Shown here: positions 50,288-60,800 of the stretch, in pieces
Layout of the letters: each line of letters begins with the position of its first letter
How positions within the stretch are numbered: the first letter of the stretch is position 1
From: Bacillota bacterium
Lineage (GTDB): Bacteria; Bacillota; Clostridia; Christensenellales; Aristaeellaceae
Direction: 5' to 3'
Length of the DNA stretch: 64,000 bases
NCBI GenBank assembly: GCA_023436585.1
Contig: JAEZIN010000029.1
Location: forward strand, 263,075 to 327,074
The notes under the pieces: model-generated
Databases searched by the model: none
What the model saw: the letters and a program-made list of their open reading frames with translations, nothing else
What the model was told of the DNA's origin: nothing
Translations under genes and position numbers: made by a program

Positions 50288-52279
50288 TTACTTTTTCTTT
50301 GCCTTGGCCCACTTGTCGCTGTATTTGCCCCTGGGGGGCTTTTGCGGTTTGGCGGGCGCGGAGGGTTTCGGGCCCTTGCCGGCGCTGCCGGCCCGCGGCG
50401 GAGTCATGCCGGATGGCCTTGCCCTGCGGTCTTTGTCCGCTGCTCCTTCCGGCCTTTCCCGCTCTCTTGGATGCTGCCTGTAGCCTTCCCCCGGCGGGAC
50501 CAGGCAGTTTTTGCCGAAGCCAATCAGGTCTTCCCGGCCGGTTAGGCGCAAGGCTTCCAATACCAGACGGCGGTTTTGGGGCTTTTTGTACTGCAAAAGC
50601 GCGCGCTGCATGGCTTTGTCATGGGGTGTCCGCGGCACGAACACGCTTTCCATGGTGCGGGGGTCAAGGCCTGTGTAGAACATGCAGGTGGAAAGCGTGC
50701 CGGGGGTGGGGTAAAAATCTTGCACCTGCTCCGGCTGATGCCCCGTATCCCGGATATACAAAGCCAGCTCGATGGCGGCGTTCAGGTCGCTGCCGGGATG
50801 GCTGCTCATCAAATAGGGCACCAAGAATTGCTTGAGGCCAAGCTGCTCGTTGACGGCCTTGTACTTTTGCACGAAGGCGTCGTATACCTCCCGGCCGGGC
50901 TTGCCCATGCGTGACAAAACGCGGGGGGACACATGCTCCGGGGCCACCTTCAATTGGCCGCTGACATGGTGCTGCACAAGCTCCCGAAGGAAGGCTCCGT
51001 CCTTGTCCAGAAGAAGATAATCATAGCGCAGGCCGGAACGGATGAACACCTTTTTCACGCCCGCCAGCGCGCGGATGCGGCGCAGCACGGACAAAAGCTC
51101 GGAATGGTCGGGGGTCAAATGGCGGCAGGGCTTGGGGTACAGGCATTGCCTGTCCTTGCAGGCGCCTTGGGTACACTGCTTTTTGCAGGCGGCGCGGCGG
51201 AAATTGGCGGTAGGGCCGCCCACGTCGTGAATGTAGCCCTTGAAGCCGGAAAGCTTTGTGAGCATCTCCGCTTCCTTGACGATGGAATCGGGGCTGCGGG
51301 AGGTGACGATGCGGCCCTGGTGATAGGTGAGGGCGCAAAAATTGCAGCCGCCAAAGCAGCCCCTTGTGGCGGAGACGGAAAACTCCACCTCTTCCAAGGC
51401 GGGCACGCCGCCCAACGCATCGTAATCCGGGTGCCAGCGCCTGACGTAGGGTAATGCGTACACCGCGTCCAACTCCTCCCGGGAAAGGGGATATGGCGGA
51501 GGTGTCTGGATCAGCCAGCGGTTTGTGTCCTGCTGCTGGCATAGGGCCTTGCCGCGGTACGGGTCCTGCTCGCTGTACTGGATCATGAAGGCTTTGGCGT
51601 AGGCGGCCTTGTCGGCTGCCACCTCCCTGTGGGAGGGGACCTCCTCTATGCCCTCGGGCTTGTCCTTTTGCAGATAGCATATGCCCCGGATACCGGGAAG
51701 CTTTTCTTTCTGCGCGCCATCCCGCAGCCAGGCGGCACAATCCAGAATGGACTTTTCGCCCATGCCGAAGGATAAAAGCGTGGCCCCGCTGTCCACCAGG
51801 ATGGAGCGGCGCACCTTGTCCTCCCAGTAATCGTAATGGGAAAAGCGGCGCAGGGACGCCTCCAGCCCGCCGATAATGATAGGCACATCGGAATATGCCT
51901 TGCGGATGCGGTTGCAGTAGACGATGGTGGCCCGGTCCGGGCGCATGCCTGCTTTTCCGCCGGGGGCGTACACATCTTCATTCCTGCGTTTTTTGGCTGC
52001 GGTGTAATGGTTGACCATGCTGTCGATGACGCCGGCGGATACTAAAAAAGCCAGCTTCGGCTTGCCAAAAAGCTTGATGGCCGATTCATCCTGAAAGGGG
52101 GGCAGGCAAAGCATGGCCACCTTGTAGCCTGCGTTTTCCAGTACGCGGCTGATGATGGCATGACCAAAAGAGGGGTGGTCTACATAGGCCTCCCCGCAGA
52201 CATATACAAAATCCGGCTGATCCCAGCCCCGGCGGCGCACATCCGCAGGGCTCACCGGCAAAAAATCATCGCGTGTCAT
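50288..52279 (-). CDS. YgiQ-family radical SAM protein
   Basis: 663 residues. An N-terminal YgiQ domain (residues about 5-290), the radical SAM barrel with CxxxCxxC as CFGGCNFC (near 312), a Cys-rich insertion (CKKQCTQGACKDRQC) and a highly basic Pro/Lys tail. The chemistry catalysed is unknown in this family. GGAAGGAAAC precedes the ATG. Own promoter at 52332-52360. Confidence 0.92.
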   Translation of the reverse strand: MTRDDFLPVSPADVRRRGWDQPDFVYVCGEAYVDHPSFGHAIISRVLENAGYKVAMLCLPPFQDESAIKLFGKPKLAFLVSAGVIDSMVNHYTAAKKRRNEDVYAPGGKAGMRPDRATIVYCNRIRKAYSDVPIIIGGLEASLRRFSHYDYWEDKVRRSILVDSGATLLSFGMGEKSILDCAAWLRDGAQKEKLPGIRGICYLQKDKPEGIEEVPSHREVAADKAAYAKAFMIQYSEQDPYRGKALCQQQDTNRWLIQTPPPYPLSREELDAVYALPYVRRWHPDYDALGGVPALEEVEFSVSATRGCFGGCNFCALTYHQGRIVTSRSPDSIVKEAEMLTKLSGFKGYIHDVGGPTANFRRAACKKQCTQGACKDRQCLYPKPCRHLTPDHSELLSVLRRIRALAGVKKVFIRSGLRYDYLLLDKDGAFLRELVQHHVSGQLKVAPEHVSPRVLSRMGKPGREVYDAFVQKYKAVNEQLGLKQFLVPYLMSSHPGSDLNAAIELALYIRDTGHQPEQVQDFYPTPGTLSTCMFYTGLDPRTMESVFVPRTPHDKAMQRALLQYKKPQNRRLVLEALRLTGREDLIGFGKNCLVPPGEGYRQHPRERERPEGAADKDRRARPSGMTPPRAGSAGKGPKPSAPAKPQKPPRGKYSDKWAKAKKK

Positions 52280-52331
52280 AGTTTCCTTCCGGGCTGTCTT
52301 TCATTACGGGAGAAGAAAGCCTCCCTGGGAC

Positions 52332-52360
52332 ATTGTAGGGTATGCGCTTTCCCATGTCAA
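52332..52360 (-). promoter_or_regulatory. Promoter of the YgiQ gene
   Basis: Minus strand TTGACA (52355-52360), 17-nt spacer, TACAAT (52332-52337). Confidence 0.8.
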
Positions 52361-52497
52361 GGCTTGTCCGTTTATGCAGTCTTTCATATGGTATGTCCCT
52401 ATGACCGAACTGTGGATGAACAGGTGATACGTTTAGGCCGCTTATGATGTTTCATGTCTCATTTTTCCTTGTTACAAATACAACGTGGCGCGCATCA

Positions 52498-52526
52498 TTG
52501 AAAAAAGCATGCACGGATCGTATATA
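52498..52526 (+). promoter_or_regulatory. Possible promoter of the ECF sigma gene
   Basis: TTGAAA (52498-52503), 17-nt spacer, TATATA (52521-52526). A better -10-like TATAAT (52532-52537) has no matching -35. Confidence 0.4.
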
Positions 52527-52567
52527 CATGCTATAATGGGCATATACGCACCCCGGGGAGTGAGCGA

Positions 52568-53125
52568 ATGTTTTCGTTTTTTTTGGCGGAAGAGCCGGAG
52601 CCGATAGAGGAGCGCTGGGAATGGCTCATGTGCCATATCACGCCCGATATGGAAAGGGCCTTGAAGCGCGAGGCTTACCGCATATTGAACAATACCGCGG
52701 ATGTGCAGGATGTGATGCAGGAAGTATTGATCAAGGCGGCAACGAACTATTATCAGCTAAGAGATAAACGCAAGCTTTTCCAATGGCTGTTTACCATCAC
52801 CAGGCATGAATCCTACGCCCACATATCCAGATATTCCTTCCAGGCATTGTGGAACAAGGCGCGGCTTTTGACGGGGCTGATTGATGAAGCCGTGGAGATG
52901 GGGGAACACCTGGCATCGTATGAAGACATGCTCCTTTTGCAAAAAGCGCTGGAGGAGCTGGATGAGGATTCCAGGAAAATTGTTGTCATGAAATCCACCA
53001 CGGAGTACACCTTGAAAATGATCGCCGCAAGGCTCGGCCTGAATTATCACACCGTACGGTCCAAGTACCAGCGGGCGCTGCACCTTATGCGGGACAGGCT
53101 GGAGGAAGGAGAGCAGGATGAATAG
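52568..53125 (+). CDS. ECF-type RNA polymerase sigma factor
   Basis: 185 residues with sigma region 2 (LKREAYRILNNTADVQDVMQEVLIKA, residues about 37-62, and LFQWLFTITRHESY) and region 4 (about 125-175, VVMKSTTEYTLKMIAARLGLNYHTVRSKYQRAL). It directs polymerase to a small regulon, often envelope stress. It overlaps the next gene by 8 nt, so the downstream protein is its likely regulator. The upstream promoter is weak; self-activation is possible. Confidence 0.9.
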   Translation: MFSFFLAEEPEPIEERWEWLMCHITPDMERALKREAYRILNNTADVQDVMQEVLIKAATNYYQLRDKRKLFQWLFTITRHESYAHISRYSFQALWNKARLLTGLIDEAVEMGEHLASYEDMLLLQKALEELDEDSRKIVVMKSTTEYTLKMIAARLGLNYHTVRSKYQRALHLMRDRLEEGEQDE

Positions 53126-53885
53126 CACACAGAGGAAAAGGACGGAGGCCAAGGTCCGCGCTCTTGCGTTTGCGCAGGTCGAGGGGGAAATCATGCCGCT
53201 TTCCGACATGAAGGGGCTTGTTTTGCAGGCGTGCAAAGACAGGATGAACAGCCGGTCCAAGGATATGCGGCGGGAAAATAGAAAGGCCAGGCTGCGCTTG
53301 GCCCGGAGGGTGGCGTTCGCAACAGCCTGCCTTTTGATAGGAGTATGCGTCTTTGCGGTGTTGGACCCCGTACCGGTGAGCAACGCCAACGGATTTTTCA
53401 AGCGCGCCCAGATTTGGATCGGCAATGTCCTTCAATTGGATATAACGGCGGATGCGCCGCCCAAGAACCCGAACCAGGTGCTTGATACTCCGAATTTGAG
53501 CGAAGGCTATGCAGCCTTGAAGGAAATTCACGAGTCCTATGGCATTCCCGTGTACGAGCCAACGAAGCTTCCCGGTGACATGAAGCTGGGAGAGGTCGAT
53601 CTGACCAAAGTGAATGACGGGCTTACGGAGATACGCTACGGCTACCGGGATCACAACAACTCGATTCAGTTCTCCGTATCGCAATCACCGGGGGAAATGG
53701 GGTCTAATATCTATCCGGAAGAATCCAAGGTGTATGCGGCCCCGGCAGGAACGTTCTACGTTTGGGGCACGGACGCCGGCTGGAACGGATTGTTGTATGT
53801 CCAGGGATGCATTGTCCGGATCAGAGCTACGCTGGAGGAAAAGGCATTCCTCAGCACGCTGGATGGGCTGCGGGCGGTTAATTGA
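53118..53885 (+). CDS. Putative anti-sigma factor, DUF4367-like
   Basis: 255 residues. A cytoplasmic N-terminus (1-65), one membrane helix (about 66-86, VAFATACLLIGVCVFAV) and an extracellular domain (about 90-255) with YGIPVYEPTKLPGDMKLGEV and IRYGYRDHNNSIQFSVSQ, typical of DUF4367 proteins that pair with ECF sigma factors. It starts within the sigma gene (8-nt overlap). No zinc-binding HxxxCxxC motif is seen in the cytoplasmic part, unlike ZAS-type anti-sigmas. Its 3' end overlaps the convergent secreted-protein gene by 8 nt. Confidence 0.75.
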   Translation: MNSTQRKRTEAKVRALAFAQVEGEIMPLSDMKGLVLQACKDRMNSRSKDMRRENRKARLRLARRVAFATACLLIGVCVFAVLDPVPVSNANGFFKRAQIWIGNVLQLDITADAPPKNPNQVLDTPNLSEGYAALKEIHESYGIPVYEPTKLPGDMKLGEVDLTKVNDGLTEIRYGYRDHNNSIQFSVSQSPGEMGSNIYPEESKVYAAPAGTFYVWGTDAGWNGLLYVQGCIVRIRATLEEKAFLSTLDGLRAVN

Positions 53886-54354
53886 CCAGTATGGAGCCGG
53901 TGTAACTCATTTTGGATATGTAATCTGCACCGAGATCCCCTGAGTGAACGGTGCGGAGGCGGTAATAATACCCGGTGTCGACCGTCCATGTGGTGGAATC
54001 GGAAATTTCATCGTCGTTGTATCCGTAATATCCCCGGTTCCTGACCGTGGTCCAGGCGCCATCGACCCATTTTTGCAGGTACATGACCTGGCTTAAGCAG
54101 TCGGAGGTTTTGTTGGTCTGTGTTGTCGCCGTAACATAGACCGATGTGGAGCTGACCTTGCTGATGCCAAAGTACAGGTAGCTGAAGGCGTACGTGCTGG
54201 TGCTCCTCAGCATGAGGGGGGACCAGCTGCCGGCGGAGAAATCGAGGTTCGGGGAAATTTCAGACAGCGGCGGGGTGTCGGATGTGGCCAATGCCGGCAT
54301 GCTGATGGAGAAAAGGAGCATGAGCGCCACCAAGCCAATAACCACCTTTTTCAT
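53878..54354 (-). CDS. Secreted protein, 158 aa, unknown family
   Basis: A signal peptide (residues 1-24, ALATS) and a mature domain of strands with many Ser/Thr/Tyr residues (STSVYVTATTQTNKTSDCLSQ, VDGAWTTVRNRGYYGYND). It resembles small extracellular beta-sandwich proteins of Firmicutes (possibly DUF6147), but I cannot fix the family. CAAAGGAGGATATCCC precedes the ATG. Convergent with and overlapping the anti-sigma gene, so it may be the target or effector of this sigma pair. Confidence 0.65.
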   Translation of the reverse strand: MKKVVIGLVALMLLFSISMPALATSDTPPLSEISPNLDFSAGSWSPLMLRSTSTYAFSYLYFGISKVSSTSVYVTATTQTNKTSDCLSQVMYLQKWVDGAWTTVRNRGYYGYNDDEISDSTTWTVDTGYYYRLRTVHSGDLGADYISKMSYTGSILVN

Positions 54355-54384
54355 GGGATATCCTCCTTTGTCTCATTCGTGTCT

Positions 54385-54409
54385 ACCGCTATATAGAGCG
54401 GTCTTTTTT
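54385..54409 (+). terminator. Hairpin with T-tract upstream of the secreted-protein gene
   Basis: ACCGCT-ATATAG-AGCGGT followed by CTTTTTTT on the plus strand. It would stop plus-strand readthrough. Confidence 0.55.
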
Positions 54410-54490
54410 TCGTTTTGATGCAAGCTTCGAAAAATTTTGTCGAAAAATCTTCACCCGCCTTTCTTTGGTTCATTTGCGTCATATAATTGA

Positions 54491-54527
54491 TACAAAAAGG
54501 GGGTGCCGGAGTGGCATCCCTTTTTGT
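54491..54527. terminator. Orphan bidirectional terminator-like hairpin
   Basis: ACAAAAAGGG-GGTGCC with GGCATCCCTTTTTGT, a 14-bp stem, ends in T residues on both strands. No gene ends here in the window annotation; it may belong to a lost gene. Confidence 0.5.
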
Positions 54528-54663
54528 TGGATGTGTCGGTTTTCTCTATGCTTTTCCGCATTTCCTCTTTTACTGCCTTATTTGTGCATGATACTGCCTT
54601 GCGGCCGATTATAAGCAAAGGGGCTGTTGTGCTAACATCGTAATCCGTATATCGATATTCAAG

Positions 54664-54843
54664 AAGAAAGACTTCGCGTCTTCGGACGCGACCAAAGGGC
54701 TTTCCGATCGGTCCGACCAGCTCAATCTGCGCATTGCTCACTGCCGTTCGCACTGCTTGTTTCGCCGGCCTCCTCCGCCTCGCTTTATCCGCCACAGGCG
54801 GCGCATCGGCTTCGGAGCCTTTGGAAACCTTCGGATGCCACCT
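54664..54843 (+). repeat. R1 repeat, copy 11 (long form carrying M)
   Basis: Hairpin CGCGTC-TTCG-GACGCG, CCAAAGGGC arm, module M (54720-54819), CCTTTGG arm and ACCTTCGGATGCCACC end. It lies just beyond the 3' end of the beta-glucan synthase gene. Confidence 0.85.
54720..54819 (+). repeat. Module M, copy 6 (inside R1)
   Basis: GCTCAATCTGCGC to TTCGGAGCC with CCGCC-ACA-GGCGG. Sixth copy in the window, always between the arms of an R1 or R2 hairpin. Confidence 0.8.
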
Positions 54844-54895
54844 TCTTGGATATTCATGCAATTATGCGCTTGGCACGACAGCCCCATTGCATGTC

Positions 54896-57800
54896 CTATT
54901 CTGCCGTTCTGGCCCCCGCCATGGGGAAGCGCGCTTCGTGGATTCTTCCGTCGTCCTTGAAGGCAATCCACCCACTTAAAATCGGTTCGCCGTCCAGTAT
55001 GGGCTCCGCGGTTTCCCGGGAGGCGGTCAGGTGGTAGGTGGCACGGCCATAGCGGCAGGTGATGGTGTACTCCGCCCATTCATCGGGCACATTGGGAGAA
55101 AGGCGTACCTTGTCGCCCCGCTTTTCAAAGCCCAGCAGCTTTTCCAGCGTGACCACGTACAGCCAGGCCGCGCTGCCGGTATACCAGGTCCAGCCTCCAC
55201 GGCCCATCTGGTCCGGATTGGTGTAGATATCCGCCACTGTGACATAGGGCTCCACCCGGTAGCGGTCGGCGTCCTGCTTTGTTTTGGCGTGGTTCATGGG
55301 CAGCATGGCCTGAATGAGCTCCCAGGCCCGCTTTTTGTCATTCAGCTCCAGCAGCGCCCAGATCATCCAGGGCACGGCATGGGAGTACTGGCCGCCGTTT
55401 TCGCGCACGCCAGGCAGGTAACCGGATATATAGCCGGGGTTTTCACCGCCGTCAAAGGGCGGGTGCAGGAGCTTCAAAAGCTGCCACTGGCTGTCGTACA
55501 GCACGTTCCAGGCACTGTCCACGGCCCTTGCGGCCCGGAAGGGATTGGCCCCTGAAAGCACGCTCCAGCTTTGTGCCAGGTTATCGATCTGGCAGCCAAG
55601 GCTTTCCCGGCTGCCAAGAGGCTTGCCGTTGTCGTACCAGGCGCGCAGGTACCAGTCGCCGTCCCAGGCGTGCTGTTCAATATTCTGCAAAAGCTCCTTG
55701 CGCAGTTCATACAGCTCCTCGGCAATTTCCTTGCGGGTAAGAGGCGCGAAGCGGTTTAAAACCTCGCACAGGAAAAAGCCCAGCCATACGCTTTCGCCCT
55801 TTTGCTCGCCCACGCGGTTCATGCCGTCATTCCAATCGCCGCCGCCCATGAGCGGCAGGCCGTGGCTGCCCAGGCGCACCTTTTTAATGGCCCGCAGACA
55901 ATGTTCCAGCAACGTTTCCGTAAAGTCGCTTTCCTTGGGTGTGCCGTACCAATCCTCCTGGCCCTCGGGTATTTGCGGACCTTTCAAATAGGGCACGTGC
56001 TCCAGCAGCACGTCTTCGTCCCCCGTTTTTTCCACATAGGCGGCGGTGACATAGGGCAGGAAGAGGAGGTCGTCGGTGATGCGGGTGCGCACGCCCAGCG
56101 CCGGCGGATGCCACCAGTGCTGCACATCGCCTTCCTCGAACTGGTGGGCCGCGCATTGAAGAAGGTGCGTGCGCACGGCCTCCGGCCTGGTGTGCAACAG
56201 GGCCAGCATATCCTGCAACTGGTCGCGGAAGCCGATGGCCCCGCCCGCCTGGTAAAAGCCTGCCCTGGCGTATAGCCTGGCGGCCCGCACCTGGTAGGGA
56301 AGCCAGCGGTTCATCATCAGGTTCAGACCCCTGTCGGGCAGCAGCACCTGCAAGGGCGTAAGCTCGGAAGCCCAGTAGCGCTGCGTTTCCTTCAGCCGTT
56401 TTGATGCCCCTTCCTTTTCCAGAAGGGTGATGATTTGGTCCGCTTCCTCCCTATTGGGTGCGGAGCCCAGCGCAAAGGTGACGGAAGCGCTTTGCCCCGG
56501 ATGCAGGTGGATCACGCTCGTCACAAGCCCCAGGGTACCTGGCTCGCTCAAGGGCAGTGTTTCCTTTTCCAGCGCCATGGGCTTTGCGCCGCCCAGGCCC
56601 CAGAAGCTGCCCTTGGTGAGCACGGTGGAGGCGGCCGTTTCGCTGCGGTCGGTGAGGGAAAGGAAGGCTGTGCCCGCAAAACCGGGGTTTTCCGCCATGA
56701 CGGTCATGCCGCTTGCCGCAAAGGCGCAGGTGAGTTCCCCGGCCTGGTCGCTTTCGCCCAGCAGGAAATCGGCGAAGTGGTAGACGCGTATGGTGCGCTC
56801 GCCTTCCCCCGTGTTTCTTAGGCGCAGCGTGCGCAGGCTTATGGTGTGTTCCGGGTCGGAGAAAATATGCAGCGTTGTTTCCAGGCCCATGCCAAAGCCC
56901 TGTATGGCGGTGAGGCCGGGGCTGTGGCTGACGCGGAAGGCCATGGCATCCCCCAGCGGCCAGCGGCAGGGGGAGAACAGTGCGCCCGTGTCTTCATCGC
57001 GAAGGCAGATGCCTTCCCCAGGCTTGGGGGAAACGGGGTCGTTGGGCCAGCGGGTGATGCGGCCATGGTGGCTGTTGCCGGCATAAGTGAAGACAGGCCC
57101 GCTTTCCGACGCCAGCGTGCCAAAGATGGGGCTGCTTAACAGGTTGCACCAGGGCGCCGGGGTCATGACATCCTTGGGAAGATCGATGACGAAATCGCCT
57201 TCCGGCATGGAAAAGCCGCCGTAGCCGTTAAACTGCCAGCGTTCCATTTGCGCAAGAACGGGGATGGGAAAGGCTTCGTACTCCTTTTTCCAGAGGACGG
57301 CCGGCGCCTTGGCCGGGGTTTGCAGCGCCCTAAAGTGCGCGCCAAGGGATCCCTTTTCGCCGGACAGGTACAGCCGTGAGGCCGCCTTCAGCAGCTTTTC
57401 CACATCCGGGGACATGGCCTGCCTGTCCAACAGGTGTACGCCGCCCGGCTTTCCGATGAGCTCCCGGGCGTGGCTGGAGGCGGTCAGGTCGCGCAGCGCA
57501 TCCCGAACGGGCTGGTCATAGTCCGCACCATGGCAGTTTAAAAGCGCCAGGTCCACCCATACGCCGTGGATCCGCCACCAGGCATGGGCGCTCAGGGCCG
57601 TCCTGGCCAGGGCCAGGTGCTCGCGCTTGTGGATTTCCACGGTGATAATGGGCAGGTCGCCGCTGATGCCAAGGCCCCACAGCGATTGCCAGGATACGGG
57701 TACGGGGCTTTCGGGCGAAGTACCGGGCTGGCCGCCGTAGATGAGGCAGCCGGTCAGGCGGCCGTACAGGTTCTGGCCTCCCACGTCGATGGCCAGGTAC

Positions 57801-60800
57801 CTGGCGGAGACAAGCCCCTGGGTGATGGCCAGCTCCCGGGCGCGCTTCAAATCATCCGGCGTTTCATACCTTGCCGCGATGGCCTGGGGCTGCTGATCCT
57901 CATCCGCCAGCATGGTACAGAACGTAAGGTGCGCCCGGCCGTGGGCGGGGAGAATGAACTGTGTGCGCAGGCTCATGCAGGGGTTGACCATGGCGCCTGT
58001 CCGGCCCGTGACGGTGCGCATGCTCTCCGTCATCTGCTGGGGCGCGCGGGCGCTGCCGCCCCGGCCCAAAAAGGCGCAGCGGTCCGTTTGCGCCACGGTA
58101 TGGATGAGGCTGACGTCGGAGCCCATGGAATGGATCAGGACACGGCGGGGATCGCTGCCGTCCCGGGGCCTGCGGCGGGCAACAATGCCGTTTTTGCCGG
58201 CGCGGTCGGTTTCGATGAACAGGTTGCGGAAGGCCGGGTGGGCGGAGTCGGCCCGCTGGCCGCTCAAGGCCAGCTCGAAGTAGCTGGCCGCCTCCAGCAT
58301 CCGCTCCCGGTTGGAACGGTTGACGATTTCAATCAGGTGCAGCGCCGCCCCGTCCAGGGGGTTGACAAAGCAGGAAAGCCGGCTTTCAATGCCCAGGTGC
58401 GTCCGCGAGAACACCGCCTGGCCCGTTTCAAACACCGTTTCGCCGGGCAGGTCCGGCGCGGTGGGCTGCCACAGCTGTTCCTCCTGGGCATCCCGCAAAT
58501 AAAACTGAATGCCGTCCTCATCCCCGGCCATGCCGCGGAACCGCGAGATCATCACGCCATCCCTGGCCAGGTATCCGCCGCCCTGGGCGGTGACGCAAAG
58601 GGTGGTGCCGCTGCCGTGCAGAAGATGAACATCCACCGGAAAGCTGTGGATGGCCGCCTGGCGCCTGGCGCATTTGGGGCCGGCGGCCGCCGGCCGGGGC
58701 CGGGGCATGGCTTTTCTGGGATGCAGCGCGTTTTTGGGCATCTTCTCCTGCAGCAAAAGGCTGTACGCGCGGGCACTGGGCAGCGCGTCGAAGTATTTTA
58801 CCAGGGCGTTTTTGGATAGCAGGTTGCACAGCGCGCACAGGAGCATGCCCTGATGGTGGCTCATGTGGCTGCGTACCAGCTCGAAGGTTTTGCCCTCGCC
58901 GATGCGGGCATAGTTGAAATCGGCAGCCTCAAAAAAGCCCAGGTGGCTGTCCCAGCCCATGGACTTCATTTTCATCAGGTTTTCCCTTGATTCCTCGGGG
59001 TACAGCGGCAGTGCCAGGCCGCTGGCGTAAGGCGCGATCACGCCCTCCGCCGGGATGTTCCCAAGCGCCAGCGCGGGCAGGCCGAAGGCCTGGTATTGAT
59101 AGTTCAGCGATGGGTCAAAGGCGTAATATCCGCTTTCGCTGACGCCCCATACGCCGCCGTGGGGGTGGTGCATCTGGTTGACCACCGCACGGCGGCAGGC
59201 GGTGTCCAGCAGCGTATTGCGGGTAAGCGGCAGGAGCAGGTTGGGCATGAGGTATTCAAACATGGTACCGCTCCAGGATACCAGGGTAGGCTTGCCCCTG
59301 GCCTTGACCAGGGTTCGGCTTAACCGGTACCAGTGGCGTGGGGATACTTGCCGCGTCATGACGGCCACAAAGCTCAAGAGCCTGGATTCGCTGGCCAGCA
59401 GATCGTAGCGCGAGTCGCCGGGCTCCTCCTCCCTGGTATCGATCCCAACATAAAACAGCTCCGCTTTCGGGTCGTACAGCTTGCGGAAGTTCATGCCAAG
59501 GGCCAGGTCATCCATCCTGGCGGCAAGGTTTCTCAGCGACGCGTCCAGGGAGGCGGCCAGCGTGCGGATCACCTGGGCGCAGCACATGAGGCAGGCGGCC
59601 AGGTTGCCGCTGTCCACAGAGGAAACATACCAGGGCTTTAACGGTTCCAGCGTTCTTGTATCGTACCAGTTGTAGAAGTGGCCCTCCCACTGCTGGAGCT
59701 TTTCCATGGCGGATACGGTTTTCTCCATGCGCCTGGCCATTTCATCCGGTTCCAGGAAGCCCAGGGTTTGCGCGGCGGCGCAGGATAAAAGGTACAATCC
59801 GATGTTGGTGGGGGAGGTGCGGTGGGCCAGCCCCTTGTCGGGATGGATTTGCAGGTTGTCCGGGGGCAGGTAGTGGTCGGAGGAGGTGACCACCTTTTCA
59901 AAGTAGCGCCAGGTGGACCTTGCCATGTCCTTGAGCTGGCCCTTTTTCTCCTCCTCCAGATAAAGCTCCTGGTACAGCGGCGCGTCCAGCAAGGGGGCGG
60001 CAAAGGGGAAGGCGAGCCAGAGAGCGGCAAGGACAATGCCGGGGATCACCCAGCCCGCGGCCACCGAGGCCACAGCCATGGCCCCGCCCAGCACCCAGTG
60101 CGCCCACAGCCCGGAGGTGTAGGGGGAAGCGCCGCCCTGTTCCGCCTGGGCGGCGGTCACCCACTGCAGCATATGCTTGTGGGAGACAGTTACCCGGTAG
60201 ATGGTTCGTAGCAAGGCATCCAGAAGCGTCTGCACCTCGCAGGGCAAAGCGGAAAGCCTTACAAAGAAAGCGGCCAGCGGCTTGCAATGAAAGAACGCGG
60301 CGGGGCTAGGGAGGAAGAGGAGCAGGAGCATCAAATAGGGCCTGCCGGCGGCGGCGGCGTACAAAAGCAGCGCCGCCTGGGCGGCAGGGACCAGGCTGCG
60401 GCGAAGGTTATCCCATATCTTGTGCCGGGAAAACCGCGAAAGCGGGTTTTTCTGCGGGCGTCCGCCCGGGAAGATTTTGGGGAAAAGCCAGGGCAGAAGC
60501 TGCCAGTCGCCCCTGGTCCAGCGGTGCAGGCGCTTCATCCAGCTTCTAAGGGTGGCCGGCTGGCCGTCGTACAGGGCGATGTCGCCCAGCAGCGCGCTGC
60601 CGGAAAGCTCGCCCTCCAGCAGATCGTGGCTTAATATGGTGTAGGGGGAAACGCGGCCATCCACCGCCTCATAAAAGGCGGCGGGATCATAGATGCCCTT
60701 GCCGGCAAAGGAACCGGTGTTGCACAGGTCCTGGTACAGGTCGCTGACGGCGGCGTTGTAAGGGTCCACCCCGCCGCGGCCGCCCAGGATGGCGTTGATG

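Noticed and set aside
54451..54861. 136-codon minus-strand frame
   Set aside because: Made mostly of R1 and module M sequence read through in one frame; similar chance frames occur in other R1 copies (for example at 5266, 23007 and 29687).
57566..58819. 417-codon plus-strand frame opposite the beta-glucan synthase
   Set aside because: Antisense shadow; no ribosome-binding site or family resemblance, composition dominated by Gly/Ala/Arg.
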